A DNA stretch of 64,000 nt, taken from the NCBI GenBank assembly GCA_040386975.1, contig JAZKEO010000007.1, positions 186,001 through 250,000 on the forward strand, read 5' to 3'. The notes below the pieces were generated by a model. That model did no database searches. It was not told the origin of the DNA and saw only the letters and a program-made list of their open reading frames with translations. Position numbers and translations under genes: made by a program. Below, piece after piece: positions 1-8,984 of the stretch (position 1 is its first letter; each line of letters begins with the position of its first letter). The stretch is from M2408 sp040386975 (GTDB taxonomy: Bacteria; Bacteroidota; Bacteroidia; Flavobacteriales_D; Crocinitomicaceae).

Positions 1-881
1 GTTGTACTGAAAGCAGTAACCACTTTTCCAGTCATTTTTTTGTAATGAGCTAAATAGTGAACTAATAACAAAATAATGTGGTGAGAGTCAACGAATTCAC
101 CAGCGCCATTATATAAACCAATTCTATCTGCATCACCATCAGTCGCTAAAGCACACGAAACTTTTCCATTAGCTTTAATGAAATTTTCTAAAGGTTGTAA
201 ATTTTTAGCAATTGGTTCTGGTGCTTGTCCATAAAACGATGGATTGTGCTCACAGTGCAAGAAAGTAATATCTGGTAAAATACGTTTCATCGCACTTTGT
301 CCAGCTCCATACATCGCATCGTAAACCAAGTTTAAACCTGAATTTTTAATCGCATCTAAATCAAAATTTGCTTTTACGTGATCAACATACATCGTCTCTA
401 AATCAACGATTTCAAGCTGACCAGATTTGATTGCATCTTCCAAAGAAATACTTTTGAAATCAACCGTATTTACATCTGGAATAATATCTTCAATTTCTTG
501 AACCAATTCAGGTTGAAGTGGGCCACCGAAAAATGCTTTTAATTTATAACCATTGTATGATGGAGGATTATGACTTGCAGTTAAAATCACTCCAATTCCA
601 CAATTTAGACGTTTTGCACCAAGTGAAATCATAGGTGTTGAAACAAAACCTTGTGACATTTTCACTTGAATTCCTTGACTTAAGAAAATTCTAACCGCTG
701 TATCTGCAAATAATTCTCCTGCAAAACGACAATCGTGTCCAACTATAACAGAAGGTTTATCGTAAGTTTTTTTTAACCAAACTCCTGTAGCGTATGCAAC
801 ACGAGCAACATTTTCAACTGTGAAATCTTCTGCGATGATTGCTCTCCAACCATCTGTACCAAATTTAATTTTTTGTGCCAA
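1..881 (-). CDS. Phosphoglucomutase/phosphomannomutase family protein (3' end outside window)
   Basis: An alpha-D-phosphohexomutase that interconverts hexose 1- and 6-phosphates, supplying sugar nucleotides for glycan synthesis; the exact substrate cannot be read from sequence. I translated this frame by hand: it opens with KFGTDGWRAI, carries the phosphoserine loop TASHNP (Ser about residue 103) and the metal-binding DGDADR (about residues 248-253). About 293 residues are present and the rest lies beyond position 1. No ATG exists in frame before the conserved start, so TTG at 881 is chosen; an in-frame stop lies near 945-950. Family identity is firm, start is moderate. Confidence 0.9.
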   Translation of the reverse strand, partial: MAQKIKFGTDGWRAIIAEDFTVENVARVAYATGVWLKKTYDKPSVIVGHDCRFAGELFADTAVRIFLSQGIQVKMSQGFVSTPMISLGAKRLNCGIGVILTASHNPPSYNGYKLKAFFGGPLQPELVQEIEDIIPDVNTVDFKSISLEDAIKSGQLEIVDLETMYVDHVKANFDLDAIKNSGLNLVYDAMYGAGQSAMKRILPDITFLHCEHNPSFYGQAPEPIAKNLQPLENFIKANGKVSCALATDGDADRIGLYNGAGEFVDSHHIILLLVHYLAHYKKMTGKVVTAFST

Positions 882-1009
882 TTTATTTAATTTTAAGTGA
901 CGAATATAAATAAAATTAAGATAAAAAAGCGAACTTTTACTTTAAATTAATGATTTTATAAAACTATATCGTTTTTTGAGAACAATTATTAAGTAAACTT
1001 TTTAAAGGT

Positions 1010-1672
1010 TTATTTTCTTCCACCAAAAATGGAACTACCAACTCTCACCATCGTACTTCCTTCTTCGATTGCCAATTTGTAATCATCACTCATTCCCATT
1101 GAAATTTCTTTGAAATCACTATTTAATTTGAAAAAGTGGCTTTTTAGCGTGTGAAAATAATTCGTTAAAGTTCTAAATTCATCTTTCACTTGTTCTTCAT
1201 TATAAGTAAAAGTGGCCATTCCCATTACTCCAACAATGTTGATGTTTTCAAGAAGCAAAAATTTTTCATCGCTTAAAATTTCTTGTGCTTCTTGAAAGTT
1301 TAAACCAAATTTTGTGTCTTCTTGAGCAATATGGAATTGCAACAAACAATTGATGATGCGATTATTTTTTTTTGCTTCCTTATTGATTTCTTGCAATAAT
1401 TTCATGCTATCAACTGCATGAATTAAATGAACAAATGGAGCTATAAATTTGACTTTATTTGTTTGCAAATGTCCAATTAAATGCCATTCGATGTCTTTTG
1501 GCAAGACTTGAAATTTTTCGCACATTTCCTGCACTTTGTTTTCTCCAAAAATACGTTGTCCAGCTTCGTAAGCAACAAGAATATCGCTTGCAGGTTTGGT
1601 CTTAGAAACGGCAACCAAAGTAACATCTCCAGGAATTGTTTTCCGAATTTTGAGTAAGTTTTCTGAAATCAT
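1010..1672 (-). CDS. yggS: YggS family PLP-binding protein
   Basis: A small (220 aa) fold-type III pyridoxal-phosphate protein of the YggS/PLPBP family, which buffers free PLP and affects amino-acid and vitamin B6 homeostasis; no catalytic activity is established for the family. Visible are the Schiff-base lysine in VAVSKTKP (Lys24), the FGENKVQE motif (about 42-49) and the C-terminal GMSDD...GSTMVRVGSSIFG signature. Its start ATG overlaps the stop of the upstream DUF1015 gene by 4 nt (ATGA type), indicating translational coupling in a two-gene operon. Confidence 0.93.
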   Translation of the reverse strand: MISENLLKIRKTIPGDVTLVAVSKTKPASDILVAYEAGQRIFGENKVQEMCEKFQVLPKDIEWHLIGHLQTNKVKFIAPFVHLIHAVDSMKLLQEINKEAKKNNRIINCLLQFHIAQEDTKFGLNFQEAQEILSDEKFLLLENINIVGVMGMATFTYNEEQVKDEFRTLTNYFHTLKSHFFKLNSDFKEISMGMSDDYKLAIEEGSTMVRVGSSIFGGRK

Positions 1673-2901
1673 TCTTTGATATTGTAAATTGTCAAACCAC
1701 TTCGTAATTTCGGCTCAACCCACGTTGATTTTGGAGGCATTGTCAATTGATTATCTGCAACACGAATCACTTGTTTCATCGTCAAAGGAAACAAAACAAA
1801 GCCTAAATCTGCTTTTCCACATTCAATTGCTTCAGAAATTGCTTCAAGGCCTAAATTTCCACTTACAAATTCAATGTTTTTATCCGTTTTTAAATCTTCG
1901 ATTCCAAGTAAAGGCGTTAAAATATATTGCGTCAAAATTTCTGGATCTAAACAGGAAACTGCGTGATTATTGTTGATAATATTCGCTTTACATGTCAGTA
2001 AATACCACTCATTTTTCAAGTTCATCGTAATTTGATGCTCTTTTTTTGGTTTCTCAGCTTTTGAAAGTTTTTCAATGTCAAATGATTTTCCAAGTTCAGC
2101 TAAAAAATGCTTTAAATCAATATTTTTCAAAGATTTAACCAAACGATTAAATTCCAAAATTTTTAAACTATTTTCATCAATAAAATAAGCTAAAAAATAA
2201 TCGTGATTGTGCGTTTTTATTCCTTTTTTGTTGTAAGTATCAGCTAAGCGCGAAGAAGAAGCCGAGCGGTGATGTCCGTCAGCAATGTAAATTGTATCAA
2301 TTTCAGAAAACAAAGCCAAGACTTGATCTTGATTTTTTTGATTTAAAATCCACAACTCGTGTTTCACTAAATCTGTCGTAGAAAACTCATACTCAGCTCT
2401 TTCTGTCATGATGGTCTCATACACTTTTTCCAATTTAGCATTATGAGGATACGACAATAAAACAGGTTCAGCGTTAAAACCAACCAAATCTAAATATTCT
2501 GTAAACATCGCTTCACGACTTGTCAAGGTTGCTTCATGTTTCTTAATAGAGTCATTTTTGTATTCCTCAACACTCGCTCCAGCGATTATTCCTGTAAAAT
2601 GATGTCCGTCTTTTGTTTGACGATATAAATATATTTTTTCCTCCGAATCTTGAACTAAAATTCCAGCTTTACAAAATTCCTCAAACTTCGATTTCACATT
2701 CAAAAAACGTTCCTTTGAATTGGCTTTCGTTTTTACAATCTCATTGTATTCTGGATTGATAATACGAATAAAAGTATATGGATTTTCTTCTAATTTTGCT
2801 TTTAGAATAGATTTTCTGTAGGTGTAAACTGGTCGTGTGGCAACAAGATGTATTTTATCTCTCGTTGGGCGAATCGCTTTAAATGGTTTTAATTTAGCCA
2901 T
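1669..2901 (-). CDS. DUF1015 family protein
   Basis: A 410-residue cytoplasmic protein of the DUF1015 family, of unknown biochemical function; in many Bacteroidota it sits near serine/PLP genes. It begins with the typical FKAIRPTRDK and contains the family hallmark IADGHHRSAS (around residue 206-215). It is first in an operon with yggS (4-nt overlap), which fits an amino-acid/PLP-linked role, though that is inference. A weak promoter-like TACTTTCG lies at 2926-2933, reading toward it and diverging from tyrS. Confidence 0.88.
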   Translation of the reverse strand: MAKLKPFKAIRPTRDKIHLVATRPVYTYRKSILKAKLEENPYTFIRIINPEYNEIVKTKANSKERFLNVKSKFEEFCKAGILVQDSEEKIYLYRQTKDGHHFTGIIAGASVEEYKNDSIKKHEATLTSREAMFTEYLDLVGFNAEPVLLSYPHNAKLEKVYETIMTERAEYEFSTTDLVKHELWILNQKNQDQVLALFSEIDTIYIADGHHRSASSSRLADTYNKKGIKTHNHDYFLAYFIDENSLKILEFNRLVKSLKNIDLKHFLAELGKSFDIEKLSKAEKPKKEHQITMNLKNEWYLLTCKANIINNNHAVSCLDPEILTQYILTPLLGIEDLKTDKNIEFVSGNLGLEAISEAIECGKADLGFVLFPLTMKQVIRVADNQLTMPPKSTWVEPKLRSGLTIYNIKE

Positions 2902-2925
2902 GTCTTTATGTTCAGTTTTCTTTTG

Positions 2926-2933
2926 CGAAAGTA
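2926..2933 (-). promoter_or_regulatory. Candidate -7 promoter element for DUF1015-yggS
   Basis: On the minus strand this reads TACTTTCG, one change from the Bacteroidota -7 consensus TAnnTTTG, about 25 nt before the DUF1015 start codon. Weak match. Confidence 0.4.
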
Positions 2934-2940
2934 ATAAATT

Positions 2941-2976
2941 AATTAGCTAATTAGCAAATTCGATAATTAGCTAATT
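2941..2976. promoter_or_regulatory. Duplicated palindrome between divergent promoters (possible operator)
   Basis: The perfect palindrome AATTAGCTAATT occurs at 2941-2952 and again at 2965-2976, centres 24 bp apart. It lies between the divergent DUF1015 and tyrS promoters, immediately upstream of the tyrS -7 element. Two dyads about two helical turns apart suit a dimeric regulator, but low complexity of the region makes chance possible. Confidence 0.35.
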
Positions 2977-2987
2977 AATTTACTTAG

Positions 2988-2995
2988 TATATTTG
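2988..2995 (+). promoter_or_regulatory. -7 promoter element of tyrS
   Basis: Reads TATATTTG, matching TAnnTTTG. The last G is a TTG that could be misread as a start codon; transcription should begin downstream of it, so translation starts at ATG 3011. Confidence 0.7.
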
Positions 2996-3010
2996 CACAA
3001 AATTATCATC

Positions 3011-4318
3011 ATGTCATCAAATTTAATCAAAGAATTAAGCTGGAGAGGAATGGTTCAGGATATTATGCCTGGAACGGAAGAACAATTATTAAAGGAAATG
3101 ACCACAACGTATGTGGGATTTGATCCAACAGCCGATTCTTTGCACATTGGAAGCTTAGTTCCCATTATTTTGTTGGTTCATGTTGGTCGTTTTGGTCACA
3201 AACCGATTGCTTTAGTTGGTGGTGCAACAGGAATGATTGGCGATCCTTCTGGGAAATCCGACGAGCGAAATTTGTTGGATGAAGCTACTTTAGAAAAAAA
3301 TGTTGTTGGAATAAAAAGTGTTTTATCTCGTTTCTTAGATTTTTCTTCGACAGAAAAAAATGCTCCAATTTTGGTTAACAATTACGATTGGATGAAAGAT
3401 TTTTCCTTCATTGATTTTGCTCGTGAAGTTGGTAAACGAATCACAGTCAATTACATGATGGCAAAAGATTCTGTAAAAAAACGTATCAATAGCGAAGGAG
3501 ACGGAATGTCATTTACAGAATTTACTTACCAATTAATTCAAGGATACGATTTCCAATATTTGTACAAAAAATACAATTGTTTGTTGCAAATGGGAGGTTC
3601 CGATCAATGGGGGAATATCACAACGGGGACGGAATTGGTGAGAAGAATGAATCCAGATGTTGTTGGAGGAGCAAAAGCTTATGCGATGACTTGTCCGTTA
3701 ATAACAAAAGCTGATGGTTCAAAATTTGGGAAATCTGAAGGAGGAAATATTTGGTTGGATTCCGATAAAACATCGGTTTACAAATTTTACCAATTTTGGT
3801 TAAACACTTCTGATGCGGATGCTGAAAAATACATCAAAATTTTCACTTTTTTAGATGAAAATACGATTAATCAACTTATAAAAGAACACAACGAAGCTCC
3901 ACACTTACGCATTTTACAAAAACGTTTGGCTGAGGAAGTAACGACTTTTGTCCATTCAGCTGAAGAATTACAAAAAGCCATTCAAGCATCAGGAATTTTA
4001 TTTGGAAATGCGACTTCAGATGATTTGAAAAAATTAGACGACACTACATTTTTAGAGATTTTCGACGGTGTTCAACAAGCAGAACTTTCGTTCTCCGATA
4101 TTGAAAATGGCTTAAACATGATTGATGCTTTGGCTGCAAAAACAGCTTTCTTAGCTTCAAACGGTGAAGCAAAAAGAGAATTGAAAGCAAACGCAATTTC
4201 TGTAAACAAAGAGAAAGTGGGTGAAGATTTTATCATTTCCAAAGAACATTTAATCAACGGAAAGTTTTTATTGATTGGAAAAGGTAAAAAGACGAATTTT
4301 ATTGTGAAGGTTGGATAA
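3011..4318 (+). CDS. tyrS: Tyrosine--tRNA ligase
   Basis: Class I aminoacyl-tRNA synthetase that charges tRNA-Tyr (435 aa). The HIGH-type motif is HIGS (residues 45-48), the KMSKS-type loop is KFGKS (about 238), and the tyrosine-binding FDPTADSLH and QMGGSDQWGN stretches are intact. The last ~65 residues form an S4 RNA-binding domain. The frame extends to a TTG at 2993, but that codon is part of the -7 promoter element TATATTTG; ATG 3011 is therefore the start, with a leader of only about 10 nt. Confidence 0.97.
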   Translation: MSSNLIKELSWRGMVQDIMPGTEEQLLKEMTTTYVGFDPTADSLHIGSLVPIILLVHVGRFGHKPIALVGGATGMIGDPSGKSDERNLLDEATLEKNVVGIKSVLSRFLDFSSTEKNAPILVNNYDWMKDFSFIDFAREVGKRITVNYMMAKDSVKKRINSEGDGMSFTEFTYQLIQGYDFQYLYKKYNCLLQMGGSDQWGNITTGTELVRRMNPDVVGGAKAYAMTCPLITKADGSKFGKSEGGNIWLDSDKTSVYKFYQFWLNTSDADAEKYIKIFTFLDENTINQLIKEHNEAPHLRILQKRLAEEVTTFVHSAEELQKAIQASGILFGNATSDDLKKLDDTTFLEIFDGVQQAELSFSDIENGLNMIDALAAKTAFLASNGEAKRELKANAISVNKEKVGEDFIISKEHLINGKFLLIGKGKKTNFIVKVG

Positions 4319-4353
4319 ATTCAAAATAATTTGACAGCTAAAGATTTAAGAAA

Positions 4354-5085
4354 ATGAAATTTATAATTTATCCCCTGTTAATTTTTACTTTCTTAAATTC
4401 ATGTACTGAAAAAAGAATTTCAAATAGTAAAAAAAAGAATACAATTCCTGAATCAAGTATATCAGTCAAAATAGATTCACTTTTCGTTCTGCAGAACATT
4501 AAGGATTTGAATTTTGTCGAAAATTTACATTGGGATTTTGAAAATTTATATCTTGATAAATCTAAAAAACAAAAATTTGAAAAACTAAACAATAAAGACA
4601 AAATTAAATTTTTATTTCATGTTGTAAAACAAGAAGATGGTCACGAAATAGATAAGGAGTGGATAAAGATGGATTTACAAGCTTTTGTAGTAGCAAAACA
4701 AAGTAAAATCAATAATTTCACGCCAACGATAATAAAAGTTTATGGAACTGATTTTACAGCGGTCATTTTAGTAAATCTTGATGACAATAAAAATATAATT
4801 TCAACTTTTCCAATTTACAATATTGAAAATAGTGGTCCAGCAATTTCTGAGGACACTTTAATTGTTACAAGACCCAAAATAAAATGTCATTTCATGAAAA
4901 ATGTCATTCATTTATATAAAATAACAGGAACAAATTTTCTTCAAAATGAAAAAATTCAATCTTTTTATGTAGATTCAATAACATACAAAGCATCAATTGA
5001 TAATAATGGGATAGTGAGAACTGTAAAAATTGATAGTACTCGTTACAAAAAAAATTGTGAATTAGATTACTTTCAATCTTACTAA
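4354..5085 (+). CDS. Hypothetical lipoprotein
   Basis: A 243-residue protein I do not recognise. The N-terminus (MKFIIYPLLIFTFLNSC) is a signal peptide with an SpII lipobox ending at Cys17, so it should be a periplasm-facing lipoprotein. The mature part is rich in Lys, Asn, Asp and Ile with no repeats or catalytic motif that I can see. It follows tyrS by 35 nt and faces the PorE-like gene, from which it is separated by a bidirectional terminator hairpin. Confidence 0.75.
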   Translation: MKFIIYPLLIFTFLNSCTEKRISNSKKKNTIPESSISVKIDSLFVLQNIKDLNFVENLHWDFENLYLDKSKKQKFEKLNNKDKIKFLFHVVKQEDGHEIDKEWIKMDLQAFVVAKQSKINNFTPTIIKVYGTDFTAVILVNLDDNKNIISTFPIYNIENSGPAISEDTLIVTRPKIKCHFMKNVIHLYKITGTNFLQNEKIQSFYVDSITYKASIDNNGIVRTVKIDSTRYKKNCELDYFQSY

Positions 5086-5115
5086 TATCAAACAAGTTAT
5101 TTAATTTAAAGAAAA

Positions 5116-5151
5116 AAAGCACGAAATTCATTTCTGAACTTTCGTGCTTTT
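5116..5151. terminator. Bidirectional intrinsic terminator
   Basis: Stem AAAGCACGAAA (5116-5126) pairs with TTTCGTGCTTT (5140-5150); A-tract precedes and T-tract follows, so it can work on both strands between the convergent lipoprotein and PorE-like genes. Confidence 0.8.
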
Positions 5152-5179
5152 GAGTCTTTGTGGCAATTAAGAGTCTTAA

Positions 5180-5197
5180 TTCCGATAGCTATCGGAA
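5180..5197. repeat. Iterated palindrome TTCCGATAGCTATCGGAA, copy 1
   Basis: A perfect 18-bp palindrome in the gap between convergent genes. An identical copy is at 15830-15847. Perfect identity of two unlinked copies marks it as a dispersed iterated palindrome. Confidence 0.85.
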
Positions 5198-5226
5198 CCT
5201 AATATCTTAAAGTCTTAACATCCAAA

Positions 5227-7293
5227 TTAATTTCCTTTAATCTCAAATTCCGTTCTACGATTTTGTTGTTTACCGTCTTCAGTAGTGTTTGTTGCAATTG
5301 GAGCGTTTGAACCGTAACCTTTTGAAGTCATACGTGAAGCATTGATTCCTTTTGTTTTCAAATAGTTTACAACTGCATCAGCTCGTTGTTGAGAAAGTGC
5401 ATCGTTTACTAAAGCAGAACCTGTATTATCCGTGTGACCAGAAATTTCAATTTTCAAATTTGGAACATCTTGCATCAATTTCACCAAGCGATCTAATTCT
5501 GAGTTAGATTCAACTCGTAAAGTTGATTTTCCTAAGTCGAAAAAGATGTTTCTCAAGGCAATTTTACTTCCGATAGCGATGTTTTTCAATTCAATCGTTT
5601 TGTTTACTAAATTGTCATCACTCCCAGCAGGAATATCAAAATTCTCAGAATGAAACAAATATCCTGGAGCTTTAACAGCAATACCGTAATTTCTGCCTGA
5701 ATTTAATGTAATAATGAATTTTCCTGTTGCACTATTTGTTGAGAACGTTTCAATCACTTTTCCAGTTGAATTATCTGTAATTTCAATCGAAGCTTCAATC
5801 GGCTTTCTTGAAATCGCATCAATCGTCAAACCTTTGAAAACTGTCAACGATTTTTTGTTTACACTTACTGTATTTTCAATTTGATTATCTTTAACTGGCA
5901 TAGCAATCGAAGCTAAAAGAAAATCTTCCACTTCAAAAACTGGTTTTTTCTCTTCACCCCAAAAAGTTACTTTGTAAATATCGTAACCTCCCGAACCACC
6001 AGCTCTGTTTGAAGCAATGTAAGCGTATTTCCCATTTGCTGTTGGAGAAAAGAAAAAATCGTCGTATTGAGAATTCACTGGATAACCCATGTTTACTGGT
6101 GCTGACCATTGACCTTGAACTTTTTTCGAAACAAAAATATCGTAACCTCCCAACGATTCAAATCCTTCAGAAGCAATGTACATAGTTTCACCGTCAATTG
6201 ACATATAAATTGAACCTTCGTTAAAAGCACTGTTGCAGGTTGCAACCATCGTTGGTGCCATAAAATCTTGTTTTACCTTACTTTGAATTCCTGAATACAT
6301 GATTTCCATTCCGTTTGAACGAATTTCGCTGTCACGCGTGAAATAAATTCGATATCCATCATCATTGTAACACGCATTTTTTTCATTTGATGTTTTTGCA
6401 CTAACCATTAATGGCATTTTTGTTGGTTCGCTCCAATCTGCACCAATTAATTTTGATTCAAAAATATCACTTTGTCCGTCCACATATCTCTGTAAAAGTA
6501 ATTTTGTTCCATCGTAACTCATTGTGTTGGAAATATCATCTTCGATGCTGTTAATTTTTCCTGATAATCTTTTAGGGAAAGACCAAACTCCGTCCGTTAA
6601 AGAAGAAGAAAAGATATCAAAATCGTATTCACCAACTTCATTTGCTGCTTTTGAACCCGAACGATTTGATGACATAACTAATTCCGAACCATCTGTAGAA
6701 ATTGATGGAGCCATATCATCCATAGCAGTATTTAATTCTGAAACATTATCAATCCATGCACGAATTGGATTTGCGATTGATTTTTCAGCAATATCACATT
6801 CTTTTTTTCTCTTTACAATGAATTTAGAGAAATTATCTGCTTTCCTATATTCGTCTTCAAATAATTTGAAGCTATTTTTTGCCTCAGTAAACTTACCGTC
6901 TAACTGCATAGCAACACCGTAATAGTAATTCAAAAAAGGATTACATTTTGGATCCAATTCTTTTGCTTTTTTGATGTATCCAATTCCTTTACTTGGATCG
7001 TTGGAGTGAATGTAGCAAACACCAATTTTAAAATTCAATTCCCCATTGTTTGGATTGAATTTATTTGCAGGAAGATAATTCTTTAAAGCGTTTTTATAAT
7101 TTAATCCGAAATCTTTTACGTCAAAAACTGCTTCATTTCCTGCTTTCCAGAAATCGTCTCCTTTATCAATCGAAGCTTTTGCTTGTTTTAAAGCATCTGC
7201 ATCTTTAAAATTTGACGATTTGAATTCTACGTTTTGTCCAAAAGCAACAATGCTCGCAAAACTTAATATGATTGTGTTAAATATGTTTCTCAT
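5227..7293 (-). CDS. PorE-like OmpA family protein (TPR, beta-propeller, regulatory-like and OmpA domains)
   Basis: A 688-residue envelope protein whose domain order matches PorE of the type IX secretion system: signal peptide (1-19, ending VAFGQ), TPR helices (about 30-150), PD40/WD40-like propeller blades with ISTDGSELVMSSNR-type repeats (about 190-440), a carboxypeptidase-regulatory-like beta domain (about 490-570), and a C-terminal OmpA peptidoglycan-binding domain (575-688) with GHTDNTGS and the conserved QQRADAV. In the T9SS such a protein anchors the machine to peptidoglycan; several OmpA/PD40 paralogues usually exist per genome, so assignment to PorE itself is inference. It follows the TPR gene in the same direction. 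Confidence 0.85.
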   Translation of the reverse strand: MRNIFNTIILSFASIVAFGQNVEFKSSNFKDADALKQAKASIDKGDDFWKAGNEAVFDVKDFGLNYKNALKNYLPANKFNPNNGELNFKIGVCYIHSNDPSKGIGYIKKAKELDPKCNPFLNYYYGVAMQLDGKFTEAKNSFKLFEDEYRKADNFSKFIVKRKKECDIAEKSIANPIRAWIDNVSELNTAMDDMAPSISTDGSELVMSSNRSGSKAANEVGEYDFDIFSSSLTDGVWSFPKRLSGKINSIEDDISNTMSYDGTKLLLQRYVDGQSDIFESKLIGADWSEPTKMPLMVSAKTSNEKNACYNDDGYRIYFTRDSEIRSNGMEIMYSGIQSKVKQDFMAPTMVATCNSAFNEGSIYMSIDGETMYIASEGFESLGGYDIFVSKKVQGQWSAPVNMGYPVNSQYDDFFFSPTANGKYAYIASNRAGGSGGYDIYKVTFWGEEKKPVFEVEDFLLASIAMPVKDNQIENTVSVNKKSLTVFKGLTIDAISRKPIEASIEITDNSTGKVIETFSTNSATGKFIITLNSGRNYGIAVKAPGYLFHSENFDIPAGSDDNLVNKTIELKNIAIGSKIALRNIFFDLGKSTLRVESNSELDRLVKLMQDVPNLKIEISGHTDNTGSALVNDALSQQRADAVVNYLKTKGINASRMTSKGYGSNAPIATNTTEDGKQQNRRTEFEIKGN

Positions 7294-7369
7294 TATCTTA
7301 GATTATTAGAATTTTGGACTTTTAGATTATTAGACAAGTCTTTTGTCTAATGTCTTCGAGTCTTAAGTC

Positions 7370-8470
7370 TTAATTACAGTTTGACGAATAATATTTTTTC
7401 CCTAATTCAGCACCCAATTGTTTGGCTTTGTTCCAGTCTTCGCAAGCGCCATTTAAGTCTCTCAACATTTCGTTTGCGTTTCCGCGATTAACGTAAGCAG
7501 AAGCGTTTTTAGGATCCATAGAAATTGCTTTGTCAGCTAATTCTTTCGCTTTTTGATAATCTTTTTTCTTGAAATAAATTCCAGATAAATTAGAATAAGC
7601 TGGAGCATATTTTGCGTTTAATTCAATCGCTTTTTTGAAATCTTTTTCAGCATCATCTAATCTTCCTTGCTCCAAAAGTGTCGCCCCACGGTTATTGAAA
7701 GCCAAATAATAATTTGCGTCGATGCTTATTGCACGGTTAAATGCAGCCAAAGCACCTGTATAATCTTTCGCTTTCTTTTTTGTTGTACCAACGTTATTTA
7801 ATACAAAAGCCAAATTTGGATTTTTCTTCAAAGCTTCCTCGTATTCAGCAATTGCTTTAGGGAAATTTCCTAACATTTTATAACAACTTCCTCTGTCATT
7901 ATAAGCAAAAGCTGAACTTGCGTCCAATTCAATTGTTTTCGTAAAGTATTTAATGGCATCGTTGTAATCTTGCTGTAAAAAACGCAAGGTTCCATAATTG
8001 TAATATGCTTTTGCATTTTTTGCATCTAATTGAATTGATTTTTCGTAATCTTTTTCAGCTTTAGAATAATCATTCAAACCTTGAAGAGCTCTTCCACGCT
8101 GAAAGTATGCTTTTGAATATGCTGGGTCTTTTGTAATTAAGGTATTTAAAGTATTCAAAGCGTCTTGGTATTTCCCAACTTCATTTTCAGTCAAACCTTT
8201 ATTGTAATAAGCCGCTGTAAAATTTGGGTCTGAATTAATTGAATGTTGAAATTCCTTAATGGCACTTGTGTAATCTTTTTTGCTGAAAAAATCGACACCG
8301 CTGTTGTAAGAAGTTTGACTCGCAGCTACGGCGGCATTTTGTTGGTTTAATTTGCTTATCGAATCTTTGTAAGCAAGTTCTTTTGGTGTAAGTAATTCTA
8401 TTTGTCCGTAAACATTTTTAAAGAAAAATGAACATGAAACAAATACTACCAAAGTAAGTAATTTATTCAT
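7370..8470 (-). CDS. Tetratricopeptide repeat protein, exported
   Basis: A 366-residue protein made almost wholly of TPR motifs (about eight to nine 34-residue units between residues 45 and 350, e.g. AYYNKGLTENEVGKYQDAL) behind a signal peptide ending near VYGQ. TPR arrays serve as protein-protein scaffolds; no enzymatic domain is visible. Repeats are highly regular (AFNNRGATLLEQGRLDDAEK). It lies 76 nt upstream of the PorE-like gene on the same strand and may function with it in the periplasm, which is inference from position. Confidence 0.85.
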   Translation of the reverse strand: MNKLLTLVVFVSCSFFFKNVYGQIELLTPKELAYKDSISKLNQQNAAVAASQTSYNSGVDFFSKKDYTSAIKEFQHSINSDPNFTAAYYNKGLTENEVGKYQDALNTLNTLITKDPAYSKAYFQRGRALQGLNDYSKAEKDYEKSIQLDAKNAKAYYNYGTLRFLQQDYNDAIKYFTKTIELDASSAFAYNDRGSCYKMLGNFPKAIAEYEEALKKNPNLAFVLNNVGTTKKKAKDYTGALAAFNRAISIDANYYLAFNNRGATLLEQGRLDDAEKDFKKAIELNAKYAPAYSNLSGIYFKKKDYQKAKELADKAISMDPKNASAYVNRGNANEMLRDLNGACEDWNKAKQLGAELGKKYYSSNCN

Positions 8471-8686
8471 AAGTATATAATTTTTGCGCTTTGAAATTAC
8501 TTATAAAAACCATACCACTTTTTCAATTTTATTAACAATCTAAAAGATATCAAAAAGAAATTAAAACATGTTGTTGGAACAAATTTTGAACTAAAGGAAA
8601 CAAGTGTATTGAAATTCAAGGTCTTAATTTAAAAAAGAGCAAGGAAAATCAGAAATAAGGAATTTGATTCTGTTGATAAGTTATAA

Positions 8687-8947
8687 ACCTGAGTTCGATT
8701 ATTAATTTTGTTCAGAACACCTATAAATATTCAGATTTGAATAAGGAAAGTGAAGAAATAACAGGTTATTTTGAGCTTTTTTTATTCAAATCTGAATATT
8801 TATTGGTGTCAAAATATAAGTTATACTTTTTTAAAGTAATATCCTTCGTTGCTTTTATTCATGATAGTATGCTATCACTCACAAAATCGCCTCGTCTCTT
8901 TCATTAAAAATTGAATTCTGAATCTAAATTAATAATCGAACTCAGGT
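8687..8947. mobile_element. MITE-like element with terminal inverted repeats and TATAA target duplication
   Basis: A 261-bp segment bounded by 22-bp perfect terminal inverted repeats beginning ACCTGAGTTCGATTATTAAT (8687-8708 and 8926-8947). It is flanked on both sides by the direct repeat TATAA (8682-8686 and 8948-8952), as expected of a 5-bp target-site duplication. It has no transposase frame, so it would be a non-autonomous derivative of an unidentified insertion sequence. Inside are a strong 28-bp inverted repeat (8717-8744/8782-8809) and a small hairpin TGATAG/CTATCA (8862-8877). Confidence 0.75.
8717..8809. repeat. 28-bp inverted repeat inside the MITE
   Basis: Arms 8717-8744 (starting ACACC, ending GAATAA) and 8782-8809 (starting TTATTC, ending GGTGT) are complementary at 27 of 28 positions with a 37-nt spacer. 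Confidence 0.85.
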
Positions 8948-8952
8948 TATAA

Positions 8953-8984
8953 AACAAAAAGCGACACCTCTAAAGATATCGCTT
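8953..8984 (-). terminator. Intrinsic terminator of candidate small RNA
   Basis: On the minus strand AAGCGA...TCGCTT forms a stem (8959-8964 with 8979-8984, extended by further pairs) followed by TTTTTGTTTT. It borders the target duplication of the MITE. Confidence 0.65.

Noticed and set aside
2993..3010. N-terminal extension of tyrS starting at TTG 2993
   Set aside because: That TTG is part of the -7 promoter element TATATTTG; the family N-terminus starts at ATG 3011.
6524..6922. Plus-strand 132-codon open frame inside the PorE-like gene
   Set aside because: Antisense shadow of a well-supported gene; no recognisable domain and no promoter.
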